NCBI GenBank assembly: GCA_963824985.1
Contig: CAWGRQ010000042.1
Location: 1-64,000, forward strand
DNA: 64,000 bases
Source: JAFNAG01 sp963824985
GTDB taxonomy: Bacteria > Acidobacteriota > UBA6911
Direction of reading: 5' to 3'
The notes beneath the pieces are model-generated. The model had not been told where the DNA came from. It made no database searches and saw nothing but the letters and a program-made list of their open reading frames with translations. This document shows positions 1 through 9,051 of this stretch, in pieces. The position numbers were made by a program, and so were the translations under genes. Within the stretch, counting starts at the first letter, position 1; every line of letters begins with the position of its first letter.

Positions 1-1
1 G

Positions 2-301
2 GCGGGGGGCGCCGACATCCGCTGTGCTTCGTACGCTACATTTGGTACACAGACACTGGCCGACGAGGTGTTGCGGGCGCTGGATGGGCGGAAGGCCTGC
101 CTGCTGTCGCACCATGGCATGATTGCCGCCGGCGCGTCGCTGAGGACCGCCTTGGCGCTGGCCGTCGAGGTCGAGACGCTGGCCGAGATGTATTGGCGGG
201 CACTGCAGATTGGCGAGCCGACGCCCCTCTCCGAGCAAGAGATAAAGGTTGTCCTCGCCAGGTTTGCCGATTACGAGGCGGGCCGCGCCGGGCCTGGCTG
301 A
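2..301 (+). CDS. Class II aldolase/adducin-family protein, C-terminal part (cut by window edge)
   Basis: The frame is open from the left edge and stops at TGA 299-301. The segment IRCASYATFGTQTLADEVL followed by LSHHGMIAAG matches the C-terminal half of L-fuculose-phosphate aldolase-type enzymes. In that family the His of the HGMIA motif is the third zinc ligand, and the enzyme cleaves a phosphorylated ketose to an aldehyde and dihydroxyacetone phosphate in the cytoplasm. The last ~35 residues are an ordinary family tail. The N-terminal half, with the other zinc ligands and the catalytic acid, lies outside the window, so the substrate cannot be read. Confidence 0.75.
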   Translation, partial: AGGADIRCASYATFGTQTLADEVLRALDGRKACLLSHHGMIAAGASLRTALALAVEVETLAEMYWRALQIGEPTPLSEQEIKVVLARFADYEAGRAGPG

Positions 302-471
302 CGGTTCGAGCGTCTTCTCGGCGGGATTCACGCCGCAGCTAGTTCGGCGACGCGTGCGTTGCACTTCCGCGAGGTTCACGACCCCTGCTGTTCCCGTCCC
401 GGCCCGCGCCAGGCGTAGCCGCGCTGGCCCGGATGTTGCTGTACCCGAAGACCTCTATCTGGAGAGAAGCC

Positions 472-1835
472 ATGCACGTACGTCGATTGATGTTCCTGGC
501 CCTGTGGATCATGGCCTCCGCGACCGGGACTCGCCCATGCCCAAACTAGCGCCGCCGCCGGCACGGTTGTCGTGCTGCCGCAGATCGCGGATATCCCGGC
601 CGACCGGATGGTGACTACGGTGTTCGTCCAGAACCCGAATGGAACGCCGATCACGCTGGACGTTACCTATTACTTCTCCGACGAGGCCCAGGATCTGGGG
701 GTACTCGCTGGTGTGCGACCGTTGTCGTCGTTGCCGGGAACGCCGCGGTCACGTTTGACCCGGGACGCAGTGCAACTTGACGCGACTTATGGCCCATCGC
801 GATACATACAACGTCTTCGGGATGATGATTCTGGAAGACGCGACGGGCACCTACAAAACGAATGCGTTCTACGCGTATTCGCGGGTCGAGAAACCGTCCG
901 GAGCCACCGGGCTGGCAACGGGTTTAGCCTCGAAGGATTTCCCGTCGGCAACTTCTCGAGCGCGACCGCGGCGTCATCGGATTGCGGCGCACTGCTACGT
1001 CGCCGAACTACCTGTCGAACTGCTTCGTCGACGCGCTCGGCGAGCAGGTCGATTACCAGATCGTTCTGCGCCAGGGCGAGACGGGGCGCTGCTCGGCACC
1101 TACCCGCAGTCCGGCCCGCCCTCGCACTTTGGCGCCATATCACACGACACGCGTCTACAACGTCCTTCAGCTGCAGGATTAACGTCTGGTGACTACTCGA
1201 ACGTCCGGGCCACCTTCGTGAATAGCGACAACTCGGCGATGATCGGCTTCTGCACCGTCGAGAGACCTGGCAGCGGGAGCGCCGACTTCAGGATCGCCAA
1301 GTCTATCGACGCGCGGGACGTCCGCCAAGCGCGCCAAGCCTGCTACGGCATGGACAGCTGTGGCACAGGTACGGTCAGTGCGGTCGATCCGGCGTATCTC
1401 AACAGTACCTCGAGCAAGAACATCCATTACGCAATCTTCGACCAGCCGGACTTCATCCAGTGCTCGCTGGTCAGCGACAGCGCGCAGCACCTGGGCGACC
1501 TCGAGATCCTGCTGCGTGGGCCCGGCGGCGACCCGCAGACCGCGGCGACATTCACGCTGCCCACGGGCTATACCGGAACTCCCTACTCGGTCGGGGGTCG
1601 CACGGGTGTCACGTCGTTCTACATCTACACCGGTGACAAGGGCGCGGTGAACGCGGGGCAGACGACGCGCTGGTACATCGACGTGTCGGCGAACCAGGGC
1701 AGCAGCACGCTGCTCGCCGACATGGCAACGGCCACCGCGAGCAATGGTCCTGGCATCCCCTACGGCATCGCCTGCACTTCGGGAAACGGCACCACCGTGC
1801 CTTGGCTCGGCACGACCGGCCCCGCGAATCCCTGA
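472..1835 (+). pseudogene. Secreted protein of unknown function, broken by several frameshifts
   Basis: An ATG at 472 opens a signal-peptide-like start (MHVRRLMFLALWIMASA), but the frame stops at TAG 547-549. Shifting frame near 520-527 restores AHAQTSAAAG and VLPQIADIPADRMVTTVFVQ. Further shifts (around 695-770, 930-990, 1080-1130 and 1180) are needed to follow protein-like text to the stop at 1835. The last ~215 codons are one clean frame containing repeated Cys residues and Gly/Thr-rich strands. Its opening text resembles the beta-rich secreted domain of the protein at 29542-30666. The function is unknown. The shifts could be real decay or sequence errors. Confidence 0.5.
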
Positions 1836-2033
1836 GCGGAGCTCGATTCCAGCGACGACGATCCGCACACGACGGAGCACACCTGCGGTGCTTCGTCGCG
1901 TCGCCTGGTCTCCCTCGGTTTTGATGCGGCTGCCTCAGGTCGCGGAAGGGATCCTGCGCCCACTCGCTGGATGAAGCGCAATCGCGGCCATGATCGCCTC
2001 CTCCGCCTGCTGCGTCACCCCGTGCTGCAGGCC

Positions 2034-2650
2034 TCACTCGACGGCCAGCTCGCCGGCCCTGCGCGTGACTCCCGCTGCGCAGCGCGCGCTGTCGAAGGCG
2101 GCGAGCGCGGCGATCGCATCGACGAACCGCTGGGTCACACGAGCAGGGTGCAGCTCCTTGCGCACCCGGTCCGCTGCCACCTCGCCCAGGCGTAGCCGCA
2201 ACGCCGTCTCGTCGACGAGCAGCCGCAGCGCACGGGCGAGCGCGTCGACATCGGACGCGTCCACGCTGAAGGCAGCATCGTTCGGGATGTAGGGAGACTC
2301 CTGAGCGTCGCCGACGATCATCGCGCAGCGCGCCGCCAGTTGCCGCTGCAACTCGGGACCCGCGTCGGCGCCCGTAGGCACCTGCAGGCACGCCGCGATG
2401 TCCAATGCCGCGACATACTCGGCGTAAGCTGGCGGTCAAGAGGGCCGGTGATGCGGATTCGGTCGCGCATCGGATGCCGCGCGATCGCGGCACCGATCGA
2501 GGCATGGGCGGGTCCGCGTAGCAGGTCGCCCATGTACGCAATATGAAGACGTGGGGCATCCAATTCCGGTGGCGCTCCCGCCCAATCCCGGCGTCGGATG
2601 CCGGCCGACGCGACCAGCACCCGCGGGCCCGCACCCGGTCCTGCACCTGT
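2034..2650 (-). pseudogene. Glycosyltransferase-like (GT4-type) C-terminal fragment, frameshifted
   Basis: On the minus strand the segment PRLHIAYMGDLLRG and RDRIRITGPLDRQ, then after a shift near 2430 AYAEYVAALDIAACLQVP, reads like the C-terminal Rossmann half of a family-1/4 glycosyltransferase. Such enzymes move an NDP-sugar onto a lipid or polysaccharide acceptor. The tail LARALRLLVDETALRLRLG is typical of that fold's final helices. The N-terminal acceptor half is not visible, and the upstream stretch to 2800 does not continue it. Family recognition is by pattern only. Confidence 0.4.
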
Positions 2651-2915
2651 CGTCGCGCGACAGTCGGACTGTCTCGCTATACGGTTGGTTGACCTGTCGG
2701 CATCCGGACGCGCTGCGCCCTCTCGAACGCACATGTTGTGCACCTCATGTTGAAACGAGGAGCGAAACTGTCGACTTACTTTACATTTGAATGATTGCAG
2801 GGTTTACAATCACCTATACTTTCCATTTAAACAATAGGTTATACATTGTGGAACGCGAATTGCTCCACTAGAGGCAGGAAGGATCCGCAGGTCATTCAGA
2901 CCCGGAGCTTGAATC

Positions 2916-3606
2916 ATGAAGATGCGGCAATGGGCAGTCGCAGCAGGGTTCCTGTTGGCGAGTTCGCTCGCCTGGCCAATGTCCAGTACACGTTCTACGC
3001 GAGCGGCGTGACGGAGAGCTACGCGCAGGAGGGCACGGCGGTGTTCAGCTTCTCGAACGACGGGAGCTCGCTGTCGATCACCCTGACGGACACCGTCGAT
3101 CCGACGACTGCCGTGCTGTCGTCGATCACCGGGCTGCAAGTTCGGGCTCTCGGTCGCGCCGACCAGCATGTCGCTCATATCGGTCAGCGCCGCGCAAGTC
3201 GTCGACTGCACGAACTCGTTGAATCCGTGTCCGCCCGGCGGCGGGTCGCCGCCGTTCGGGTGGGGAACGGTGGCGACGGCCAGCGGCGTCTCGCTAGGCG
3301 CAGGCTTCGACGGCAGTTCGTTCTCGTACCAGCCGTACGGAATCGTCAATGCGAACTATGTCCGGCGGCGACGGTCTCGGTGACCCGGCGAGCAATCCGC
3401 TGCTCGTCGGCCCTGTGACGTTCAGCTTCGCTCTGTGCGGGCTTACGGTACGCGCCGGAGGTGAATTCGGTGGTGTTCTTGTTCGGGATCCCCTCCCCGG
3501 TGGATCCGCCAGGCGCACAGTTCCGGAGCCGCAGTCGCTGGCGCTTCTGGCCGTCGGCCTGCTCGCCGCGGGCTGGGTCAGCCGTCGAAAGTACGCACGC
3601 GCCTGA
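2916..3606 (+). pseudogene. PEP-CTERM exported protein, frameshifted
   Basis: The ATG at 2916 begins MKMRQWAVAAGFLLASSLA, a signal peptide. Body segments continue in other frames: NVQYTFYASGVTESYAQEG, then a frame around 3168-3350 (SLISVSAAQVVDCTNSLN), then 3349-3606. The end, VPEPQSLALLAVGLLAAGW followed by VSRRKYARA, is a textbook PEP-CTERM sorting tag: a PEP motif, one transmembrane helix and a basic tail, processed by exosortase. This tag is common in Gram-negative exopolysaccharide producers, mainly Beta- and Gammaproteobacteria. At least three single-base shifts interrupt the gene. No exosortase gene is in the window. Confidence 0.65.
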
Positions 3607-3646
3607 GTACGCGCTTCCGCGGCGACGGGCCCGTCCCGCCACCCAC

Positions 3647-3672
3647 AGGGCGACCGCAAGGTCGCCCTTTTT
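3647..3672 (+). terminator. Rho-independent terminator
   Basis: GGGCGACC, loop GCAA, GGTCGCCC and then TTTTT: a perfect 8-bp GC-rich stem with a T run, about 40 bases after the PEP-CTERM gene stop. It is placed as that gene's terminator. Confidence 0.85.
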
Positions 3673-3805
3673 CATTGCTGCGGGCGCCACTTCGCAGATG
3701 ATCACCTGTCAAGGGGAGGTCTTCCCGGACGCTCCTTTGGAGCTTCGGGGTGATTGTCGCGCGACTATTTTGCAACATTATCCATGACTCTAACTACGCA
3801 ACCGA

Positions 3806-3834
3806 TTGACTTGGATGTGTATTACATTCATATT
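3806..3834 (+). promoter_or_regulatory. Candidate sigma-70 promoter
   Basis: TTGACT at 3806-3811, a 17-base spacer and CATATT at 3829-3834, inside a clearly AT-rich stretch. The ATG of the HTH stub follows at 3861, giving a short leader. Confidence 0.45.
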
Positions 3835-3860
3835 AAGCAACATATTTCGCAAAAAATACC

Positions 3861-4010
3861 ATGCGAACCCCAGATCCGCTCGTTCGTGAGCGACTGCTGC
3901 GGACATTGCGCTCCACCCCCCGCCGGAGCAGCACCGAGCTTGCAGTTCAGATCGGGGTCACCCCCCAGTCCGTGCGACGCCTCCTTGGCGAATTGCCCGA
4001 GCGCGCCGTG
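3861..4010 (+). pseudogene. Winged-helix/HTH N-terminal stub (HipA YjjJ-like), truncated
   Basis: The ATG at 3861 starts VRERLLRTLRSTPRRSSTEL and AVQIGVTPQSVRRLLGELP, a clear helix-turn-helix of about 50 residues. This arrangement resembles the N-terminal DNA-binding part of YjjJ-type HipA kinases. After about codon 50 the frame turns into low-complexity text, and the DNA becomes the middle of an unrelated redoxin gene in another frame. Only the HTH start survives. It has an AT-rich promoter region in front. Other HTH families cannot be excluded. Confidence 0.45.
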
Positions 4011-4593
4011 CTGGCTGCTCGGCCTGGTCTGGTTCCCGCTGACGCGGCGCGAACTGACCTTGCACGGCTCGGAGCGCCTGAACATCAAGCCTGGCGACCG
4101 CCTTCCGACCTTTGTGGCAGCGCGCCTGGACGGAACGCCACTCGACGACCGGGACGTCGCTGCGCACGGCCCTGCGTTGCTCGTCCTGTACCGCGGGTGG
4201 TGGTGTCCCTCCACCAAGGCCCTGTTCGACGAACTGCGAAGGGATCACGAGCGCCTGACGGCCGCCGGTCTCACGACCTTCGCCGCGTCCGTCGACTCGC
4301 CGGCGCAGGCGGCTGGCATGGAGGAGTACGCCCGTGATGGCATCTCGATCATCTGCAGCTTCCCGATCGCGGTCCTCGACGCGATCGGCTCGCGTGATCG
4401 GCGTGGAGCCCCCTGGTACGATCGCCTCCTGATCGGAGCGCCGGCCGGCGAGATCGCAATGCCCACTGCTCTCGTCGTCGATGCGTCTGGACGGATCGTC
4501 TACGCCTTTCGGGCACGGCGTGTCGACGAACGGGCCCGCCCATCCGACATCCTGACTGCGCTCGAGAACCGCGGCCGTCCTGCCGCTCCATGA
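4011..4593 (+). pseudogene. AhpC/TSA-type redoxin fragment
   Basis: The open frame to the TGA at 4591-4593 reads GLVWFPLTRRELTLHGSERL, then DRLPTFVAARLDGTPL, LVLYRGWWCPSTKALFDEL and TALVVDASGRIVYAFRARR. This is the thioredoxin fold of peroxiredoxin-like AhpC/TSA proteins. The Cys in WWCPST sits where the peroxidatic Cys lies, and a second redox Cys (IICSF) is present. The family reduces peroxides or acts as a thiol oxidoreductase. The natural start is missing: the frame runs back into the HTH stub around 4010 and seems to begin inside a membrane-anchored N-terminal segment. Confidence 0.6.
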
Positions 4594-4704
4594 CGGCGCG
4601 GGCCGTCGGTTTGGGGCTGTTCCTTGTGGACCTGTCGCCGGATCGGAGCAGGAGGCCGCCCACCGCCTTGGCTGCGGGCGTTCGCTGGTGCGATCCTGTC
4701 CGCG

Positions 4705-4952
4705 GAGCTTCAGCCGATCAGGCCGACGTGATCCACGCGCTCTGCGAGAAGATCGTCGTGGCGGGACGGACGTTCGTCAACGCCCGCATAACCCCCGCGG
4801 CGTATCGGCACGGGTTGGCGGTGGCGCTGCCCGAAATGGCTGCAATGGCGCGCCCGACAGGATTCGGACGTTCGGGCACCCACCCGGGGTTCCGCCACAT
4901 CCCGGTCGAGGGTGCCGAGGACTGGGAGGCCGCCTGCCTGCGAAGCGCGTAG
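4705..4952 (+). pseudogene. Large serine recombinase, C-terminal fragment
   Basis: The frame ending at 4952 carries ADVIHALCEKIVVAGRTFVN, ARITPAAYRHGLAVALPE and HIPVEGAEDWEAACLR. From memory of the family this matches the extreme C-terminus of large serine recombinases found in Actinomycetota and Chloroflexota, which integrate or excise DNA circles. The catalytic N-terminal domain is absent. A middle (zinc-ribbon) fragment of what may be the same gene lies at 6690-7012 on the same strand, that is, in the wrong order. The hipBA operon lies between them. Confidence 0.5.
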
Positions 4953-5027
4953 TACCAAGGAGGGTCTCGAGGTCACAGGCCTGGACGCGCGCTGGTCCAG
5001 CTCCTTCAGGCCCGGCCGAGCGGCGTC

Positions 5028-6269
5028 CTACGCGGCGATCGCCTCGTGAAGGGCGTCCATCTCGTCCGGTCCGAGGTTGGCGGCCGCAGCGACTCCCTCC
5101 CAGGCGCTGACGGCCGTCCGAACCTCGTCGACGATCCGCTCGGCGTATGACGGCGCGAGCCTGTAGTAGTCGGCCGTCCCGACGAGGAGCTCGAGGTCGC
5201 CGGTGTGATCGGCCGCATCAATCGCCAGCTCATGCTCAAGCTTGTCCGGCATCGGGTTCAGGTCGAAGGCTGGCGCCAGATGCCACCCGTCGGATCGCCG
5301 CAGGAATCCGTGGTTGCGGAGGTGATCGTCCCGGTGCGCCACGACGACGTTGAACGCGACCCGGCGATACAGCGTCTCGAGGAGCTCATCGATGTGGCCG
5401 GGCGCGCCATGGTCAGCGATTGCCAGCGCGATGTCGAGGTAGCTGGCCGGTTGGCGATCCCCTCGGGAGGCCATCGTCATTGCCGACGCATACATGCGGC
5501 GGCTCGCGCCAAGACGATCGAACCGCCGCGCCGCGAACGTCCGGTGGCCGCGGCCGATCTCGAGGAGCCGATGCTCGGGTACCTCGATCCCTGCGGCGGC
5601 GGCAAGCTCGTTCAGGACCCATTCGCACGCGGCCATGTCCCGGGAGTCGCTCCGCGAGGGGAACTTGGCCATCCACAGGGCGCCCTGCCCGTCGAGGAAG
5701 CTGGCCTTGGGCCGGGCCCCTCCGAGCGAGCTGCCCGGGGCGACGAGGATGGCCAGGTCCCTCGCCTCCTGGTCGACGTCGCCGGACCGGCGCTCGACGG
5801 CCCTGGCGGCAGCGACCAGCATGGGCAGTCGCGTCATCGGCGGGACCCCCGAGGACGGGTCGAGATACAGCCCGTCGTCGGTCCTCGCGCGCAGGGCACC
5901 CATGCGGCCGACGTCGGACACGCCGAGGAGATAGTCCCACTCGTCGAGCCGGCGCCGCGGGCGGCCTTCCTGGCGGGCGCGGACGGCCTCCTGGCGGTCG
6001 AGGAGGGTGCGACCCCATCGATCCGTCGCCGCGTCGGTGAAGATCGGATCGATGAGGCCGTTCCGCGGCCATTGATCGCCGGCGTAGAGGCCGTGCTGCG
6101 GGTCTAGCGCGAATTGCCCGGGTCGCGCGAGCCAGGCTTGCTCGTACGAGAAGCCGATGATCGATCCGCCTGAGGCGCGATTGCGTCGAAGGGTGCCGAC
6201 GACCAGCTTGCCGCCGAGCTCAGCGGCGTCGAGCTCGACGGTGACGCTGTCCAGGACGGCCGCTCTCAC
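5028..6269 (-). CDS. hipA: HipA-family serine/threonine kinase toxin
   Basis: 413 residues, full length for the family. HipA toxins phosphorylate a target such as glutamyl-tRNA synthetase and induce dormancy. Visible signatures are the N-terminal subdomain with GRTLLDRQEA, the ATP/substrate loop GSSLGGARPKASF near residue 180, the catalytic loop HRDDHLRN at about 312-319 (which holds the catalytic Asp in E. coli HipA), and AFDLNP near 331, the second metal-binding Asp. The start ATG (6267-6269) overlaps the end of hipB (6266-6268) by a few bases, so the two are translationally coupled. It is the only fully intact gene in the first 7 kb. Confidence 0.9.
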   Translation of the reverse strand: MRAAVLDSVTVELDAAELGGKLVVGTLRRNRASGGSIIGFSYEQAWLARPGQFALDPQHGLYAGDQWPRNGLIDPIFTDAATDRWGRTLLDRQEAVRARQEGRPRRRLDEWDYLLGVSDVGRMGALRARTDDGLYLDPSSGVPPMTRLPMLVAAARAVERRSGDVDQEARDLAILVAPGSSLGGARPKASFLDGQGALWMAKFPSRSDSRDMAACEWVLNELAAAAGIEVPEHRLLEIGRGHRTFAARRFDRLGASRRMYASAMTMASRGDRQPASYLDIALAIADHGAPGHIDELLETLYRRVAFNVVVAHRDDHLRNHGFLRRSDGWHLAPAFDLNPMPDKLEHELAIDAADHTGDLELLVGTADYYRLAPSYAERIVDEVRTAVSAWEGVAAAANLGPDEMDALHEAIAA

Positions 6270-6580
6270 GAGGCAGCCACTCGGCGTCGCCTCGTCGTCG
6301 TCGACGCGTCTGCTAGGCGTCTCCCGAGCTCGTCCTCTGCCGCAAGCTTCGCCAGGTCGTCCTCGAGGCCGAGGACCCCAAGGGCCCGAACCACGACGCC
6401 CAGCCCCACCGCGAGGTCGCCCCGCTCTAGGCGGTTGAGCGTCGGCCTGGCGACGCCCATGCGCTCAGCCATCTCCGTGACGGTGAGCCTGCGGCGCAGC
6501 CGGGCCGTGCGAATGCGCTCGCCCAGCCCCTCGGCGAGGTGGGCGTAGCGCGGGTACGTGGGAACGGACCGGTTCGTCAT
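6266..6580 (-). CDS. hipB: HipB-like XRE-family antitoxin/repressor
   Basis: 104 residues with a Cro/C1-type helix-turn-helix: RIRTARLRRRLTVTEMAERM then GVARPTLNRLERGDLAVGLG. HipB antitoxins bind the operator of their own operon as dimers and sequester HipA. The gene is first in a two-gene minus-strand operon and overlaps hipA. The start ATG at 6580 directly follows a palindromic region (6585-6612) that fits autoregulation. The Arg-rich C-terminal tail (TTTRRRRVAAS) is unstructured-looking, as is usual for antitoxins. Confidence 0.85.
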   Translation of the reverse strand: MTNRSVPTYPRYAHLAEGLGERIRTARLRRRLTVTEMAERMGVARPTLNRLERGDLAVGLGVVVRALGVLGLEDDLAKLAAEDELGRRLADASTTTRRRRVAAS

Positions 6581-6584
6581 GGCA

Positions 6585-6612
6585 CATAGACTATGCAGTT
6601 ATGGCATAACTG
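6585..6612. promoter_or_regulatory. Candidate HipB operator: two adjacent palindromes
   Basis: CAGTTATG-G-CATAACTG (6596-6612) is a 17-base palindrome with perfect 8-base arms. Immediately next to it, CATAG-A-CTATG (6585-6595) is an 11-base palindrome with perfect 5-base arms. Both lie within 32 bases of the hipB start, in an AT-rich island inside GC-rich DNA, where the promoter of hipBA must be. They fit binding by one or two HipB dimers. Confidence 0.7.
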
Positions 6613-6689
6613 TCAATCCTATGATCCCACATGGAGGCGACCTCGATGCGGGCCCGAGGCCGAAGATCGCGAGGATCCGGAGCGGGCGA

Positions 6690-7012
6690 GCCCACCGGTG
6701 TCGGACACGCTGTGGGAGCGGGTGGCCGAGTTGCGTGCGAGCCGGGCCAGTCACGGCGGCAGTCGCCCCCCGGTTCGGGTCGACCTCCTCCGCGGACTCC
6801 TGTACTGCGTGTGCGGCCAGCGCATCCGGACCGACGGCACTATGGGGACGCCACCGAGGCAGCGGAAGCTCCACCCCCGCCACGACCAGTGCGCCGAGTG
6901 GGGCCCGAAGGCCAGCCACTCGTCGAGCGTCTACGAGCCGTGGATCGTCGGCCAGGTCACCGGCATCCGGGTCGACGAGTCGACGGTCGAGCGCATGGCG
7001 AGAAGTCCCCCA
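6690..7012 (+). pseudogene. Large serine recombinase, zinc-ribbon fragment
   Basis: The open frame carries LWERVAELRASRASHGGSRP, LLRGLLYCVCGQRIRTDGTM and RKLHPRHDQCAEWGPKASHS, then VYEPWIVGQVTGIRVDE. The CxC...C pattern with flanking basic residues is the recombinase zinc beta-ribbon that follows the catalytic and recombinase domains. Both ends are broken. The left end merges with the hipB promoter region, and the right end turns at about 7012 into the reverse complement of an S9 peptidase gene. The C-terminus of such a recombinase is found at 4705-4952. Confidence 0.6.
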
Positions 7013-8668
7013 GTCTGAAATCCCCGCGCCGACGGAAATGGCCGCGAATCGATCCGAGGAGGCGGTCAGGAACGCCGAGATGTAACCGCCCTGGCTCCAG
7101 CCCATGCAGCCGACCTTGTTTCGATCCACCCATCCCTTGTCGATCAGGAAGTCGACGCCGGAAATCACATCCCAGGCATCGCCCACCCCCAGGTTGCGCA
7201 CGTTCAGCTGGCGGAATTTCTCGCCGTAACCGGCGCTCCCGCGGTAGTTGACTTTTAGAACCAGCGCGCCGCGTCCGGCCCAGATGTCCGCAGGATAGTA
7301 ACGCGCGTCGAGCAGCGTCGGGCGGTCAATCCCCGTCGGTCCCCCGTGAATGATGCACAGCAGCGGGTATTTGCGCGCCGGATCGAAGTCGGCCGGCTTG
7401 ATCAGTATGCCCTCTATTGCCGTCCCGTCCTGGCTCTTCCATGAAATGACTTCGCGCGTGGCAAGGTTGAATTCCTTCACCTGGTCAGTCATGGCGGTGA
7501 CCCTGCGCGGCGCAAAATCCGGCAGATCGGACGTGAAGATTTCATTCAATGAGGTCGGCGACGATGAGCCGAAGGCGATGCGCTTGCCATCGCGGCTGAA
7601 GGTGAAGCCCGAGGCGATGAGGGTGTCGGGTCTGCTCAAGCGCGTGGTCCTGGCCGTGGCCGGATCGACACGGAACAAATGCGCGGCGGTCTTTTGTGAG
7701 CCCGAGAAATAAATGCCGTCGGCATTCCAGTCGATCAACCCGGGTTGTTCATCAAAACCATCCGTGATCGAACGCGGGGTTCCTCCTTCGGCCGGAACCA
7801 CGGCGAGCCTTGCGTTCGAATGAAAGTACTTCGGATTGCCCATTGCCGAGGAAAAGACGATTTGCTTCCCATCCGGAGACCAGCGCGGGTTGTTGTCCGG
7901 GCCGGGCTGCGCGACGATCTTCTTGACCGAGTTATCCGCAAGTGACAGCAGATAGATGTCTGCCGTGCCGCCGTTGATCAGGTCCGGATTGATCGTGGCG
8001 CTGAAGGCGATCCTTGAAGCGTCCGGCGACCATGCCAGAGCGGTCACGCTGAAGTCCTTCCCCATGGTGCGCCGTGACCCGGTCACCGGCTCTTTCAAGG
8101 CCGCTGCGAAATCGAAAGTCCAGATCTGGGTATGATCGTATTCCTTGCGGATTACCTCGTAATCACCCAGATAATCCTTTCGGTTTTTGGCCGCCTCGGC
8201 ATCGATATCGCTCGCGGTGAAGGCGATATTCCTGCCGTCGTCCGACCAGGCAAAGCCGCTCACCCCGTTCTCGGCCTTTGTGAGCTGCACCGCTTCGCCG
8301 GCGTCCATGCGGATGGCAAAAATCTGATTCTTGCCGCCGATACGGCTGCTGGTGAACGCCAGCCAATCTGCTGAGGGAGACCATTGCGGATTACCGGCCG
8401 GCTTGTCCCCGCGTGTAAGCTGGAAGACGCGCCCGGAATCGATCTCGGCCATCCAGATTTGCGTTATGAATGCATCCTGCTTGAAGTCTGTTTCACTCAC
8501 CGTGAAGGCCACACGGTTGCCATCAGGGGAAATCTGCGCTCCGCCCGCCTGTTTGACGTTCAACAGATCATCTACGGCCGGCAGACGCTTCCGGGACTGC
8601 GCCCCTGCAAACAGGCTGAAACCCATTGCCAGAATCAGAATCAACGAAGAAAGAAGTCTCTTTTTCAT
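7012..8668 (-). pseudogene. Secreted S9-family peptidase (prolyl-oligopeptidase/acylaminoacyl-peptidase type), 3' end missing
   Basis: The start at 8668 (MKKRLLSSLILILAMGFSLF) has AAGAGG upstream and gives a clear signal peptide. Beta-propeller repeats of WSPD/ISPDG type fill the first ~380 residues, followed by the alpha/beta-hydrolase domain: CIIHGGPTG and the nucleophile elbow GWSQGGY. Just after SVGAGISDW the protein changes to the antisense of the recombinase fragment. The catalytic Asp and His (~90-100 residues) are therefore lost, and no activity is expected from the gene as shown. These enzymes normally degrade peptides in the periplasm. The next gene, 9052-11034, is a divergent intact relative. 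Confidence 0.85.
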
Positions 8669-8753
8669 GGAAGCCTCTTGTTTGATTAACGGCTGATCCG
8701 GGTTCGATTCCTGGAAATCGATATGTTCAACCGCAACACTCAATCTCTTGAAT

Positions 8754-8975
8754 TCATGGCATACGATCGGCGAAGAACCCGCACGCCGCGCGCGCTATCT
8801 CGCTCTTATGGAGATTCATCCGGTGGTCGCCGTCCTTGAGAAGCCTGAGTTCCACCTTCACGGATGAGCAGCGGGCTGTGAAGTCGACGCTCTCCGAATA
8901 AGGGACATGATGATCAATATCCGCCCGGGATGCAAGCGGCCATGGCGCCGGGACAAGGATTTCGACCGGAACCAT
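8754..8975 (-). pseudogene. Alpha/beta-hydrolase C-terminal remnant
   Basis: About 60 residues read DIDHHVPYSESVDFTARC and VKVELRLLKDGDHRMNLHK, ending FFADRMP. This is the last strand-loop-helix of an alpha/beta hydrolase, with the catalytic His in GDHR and the Asp-containing turn (DIDHHVPY). The rest of the gene is absent, and the segment ends upstream near 8950. The remaining bases to 9050 hold the leader of the following gene. Confidence 0.5.
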
Positions 8976-9051
8976 GAAGGGAATGCCAATTAGGGGGGTG
9001 ATTTTGAGGCCGGGAATTGATTAAATAGAACTTTATCCGGAAGGAGGATCC

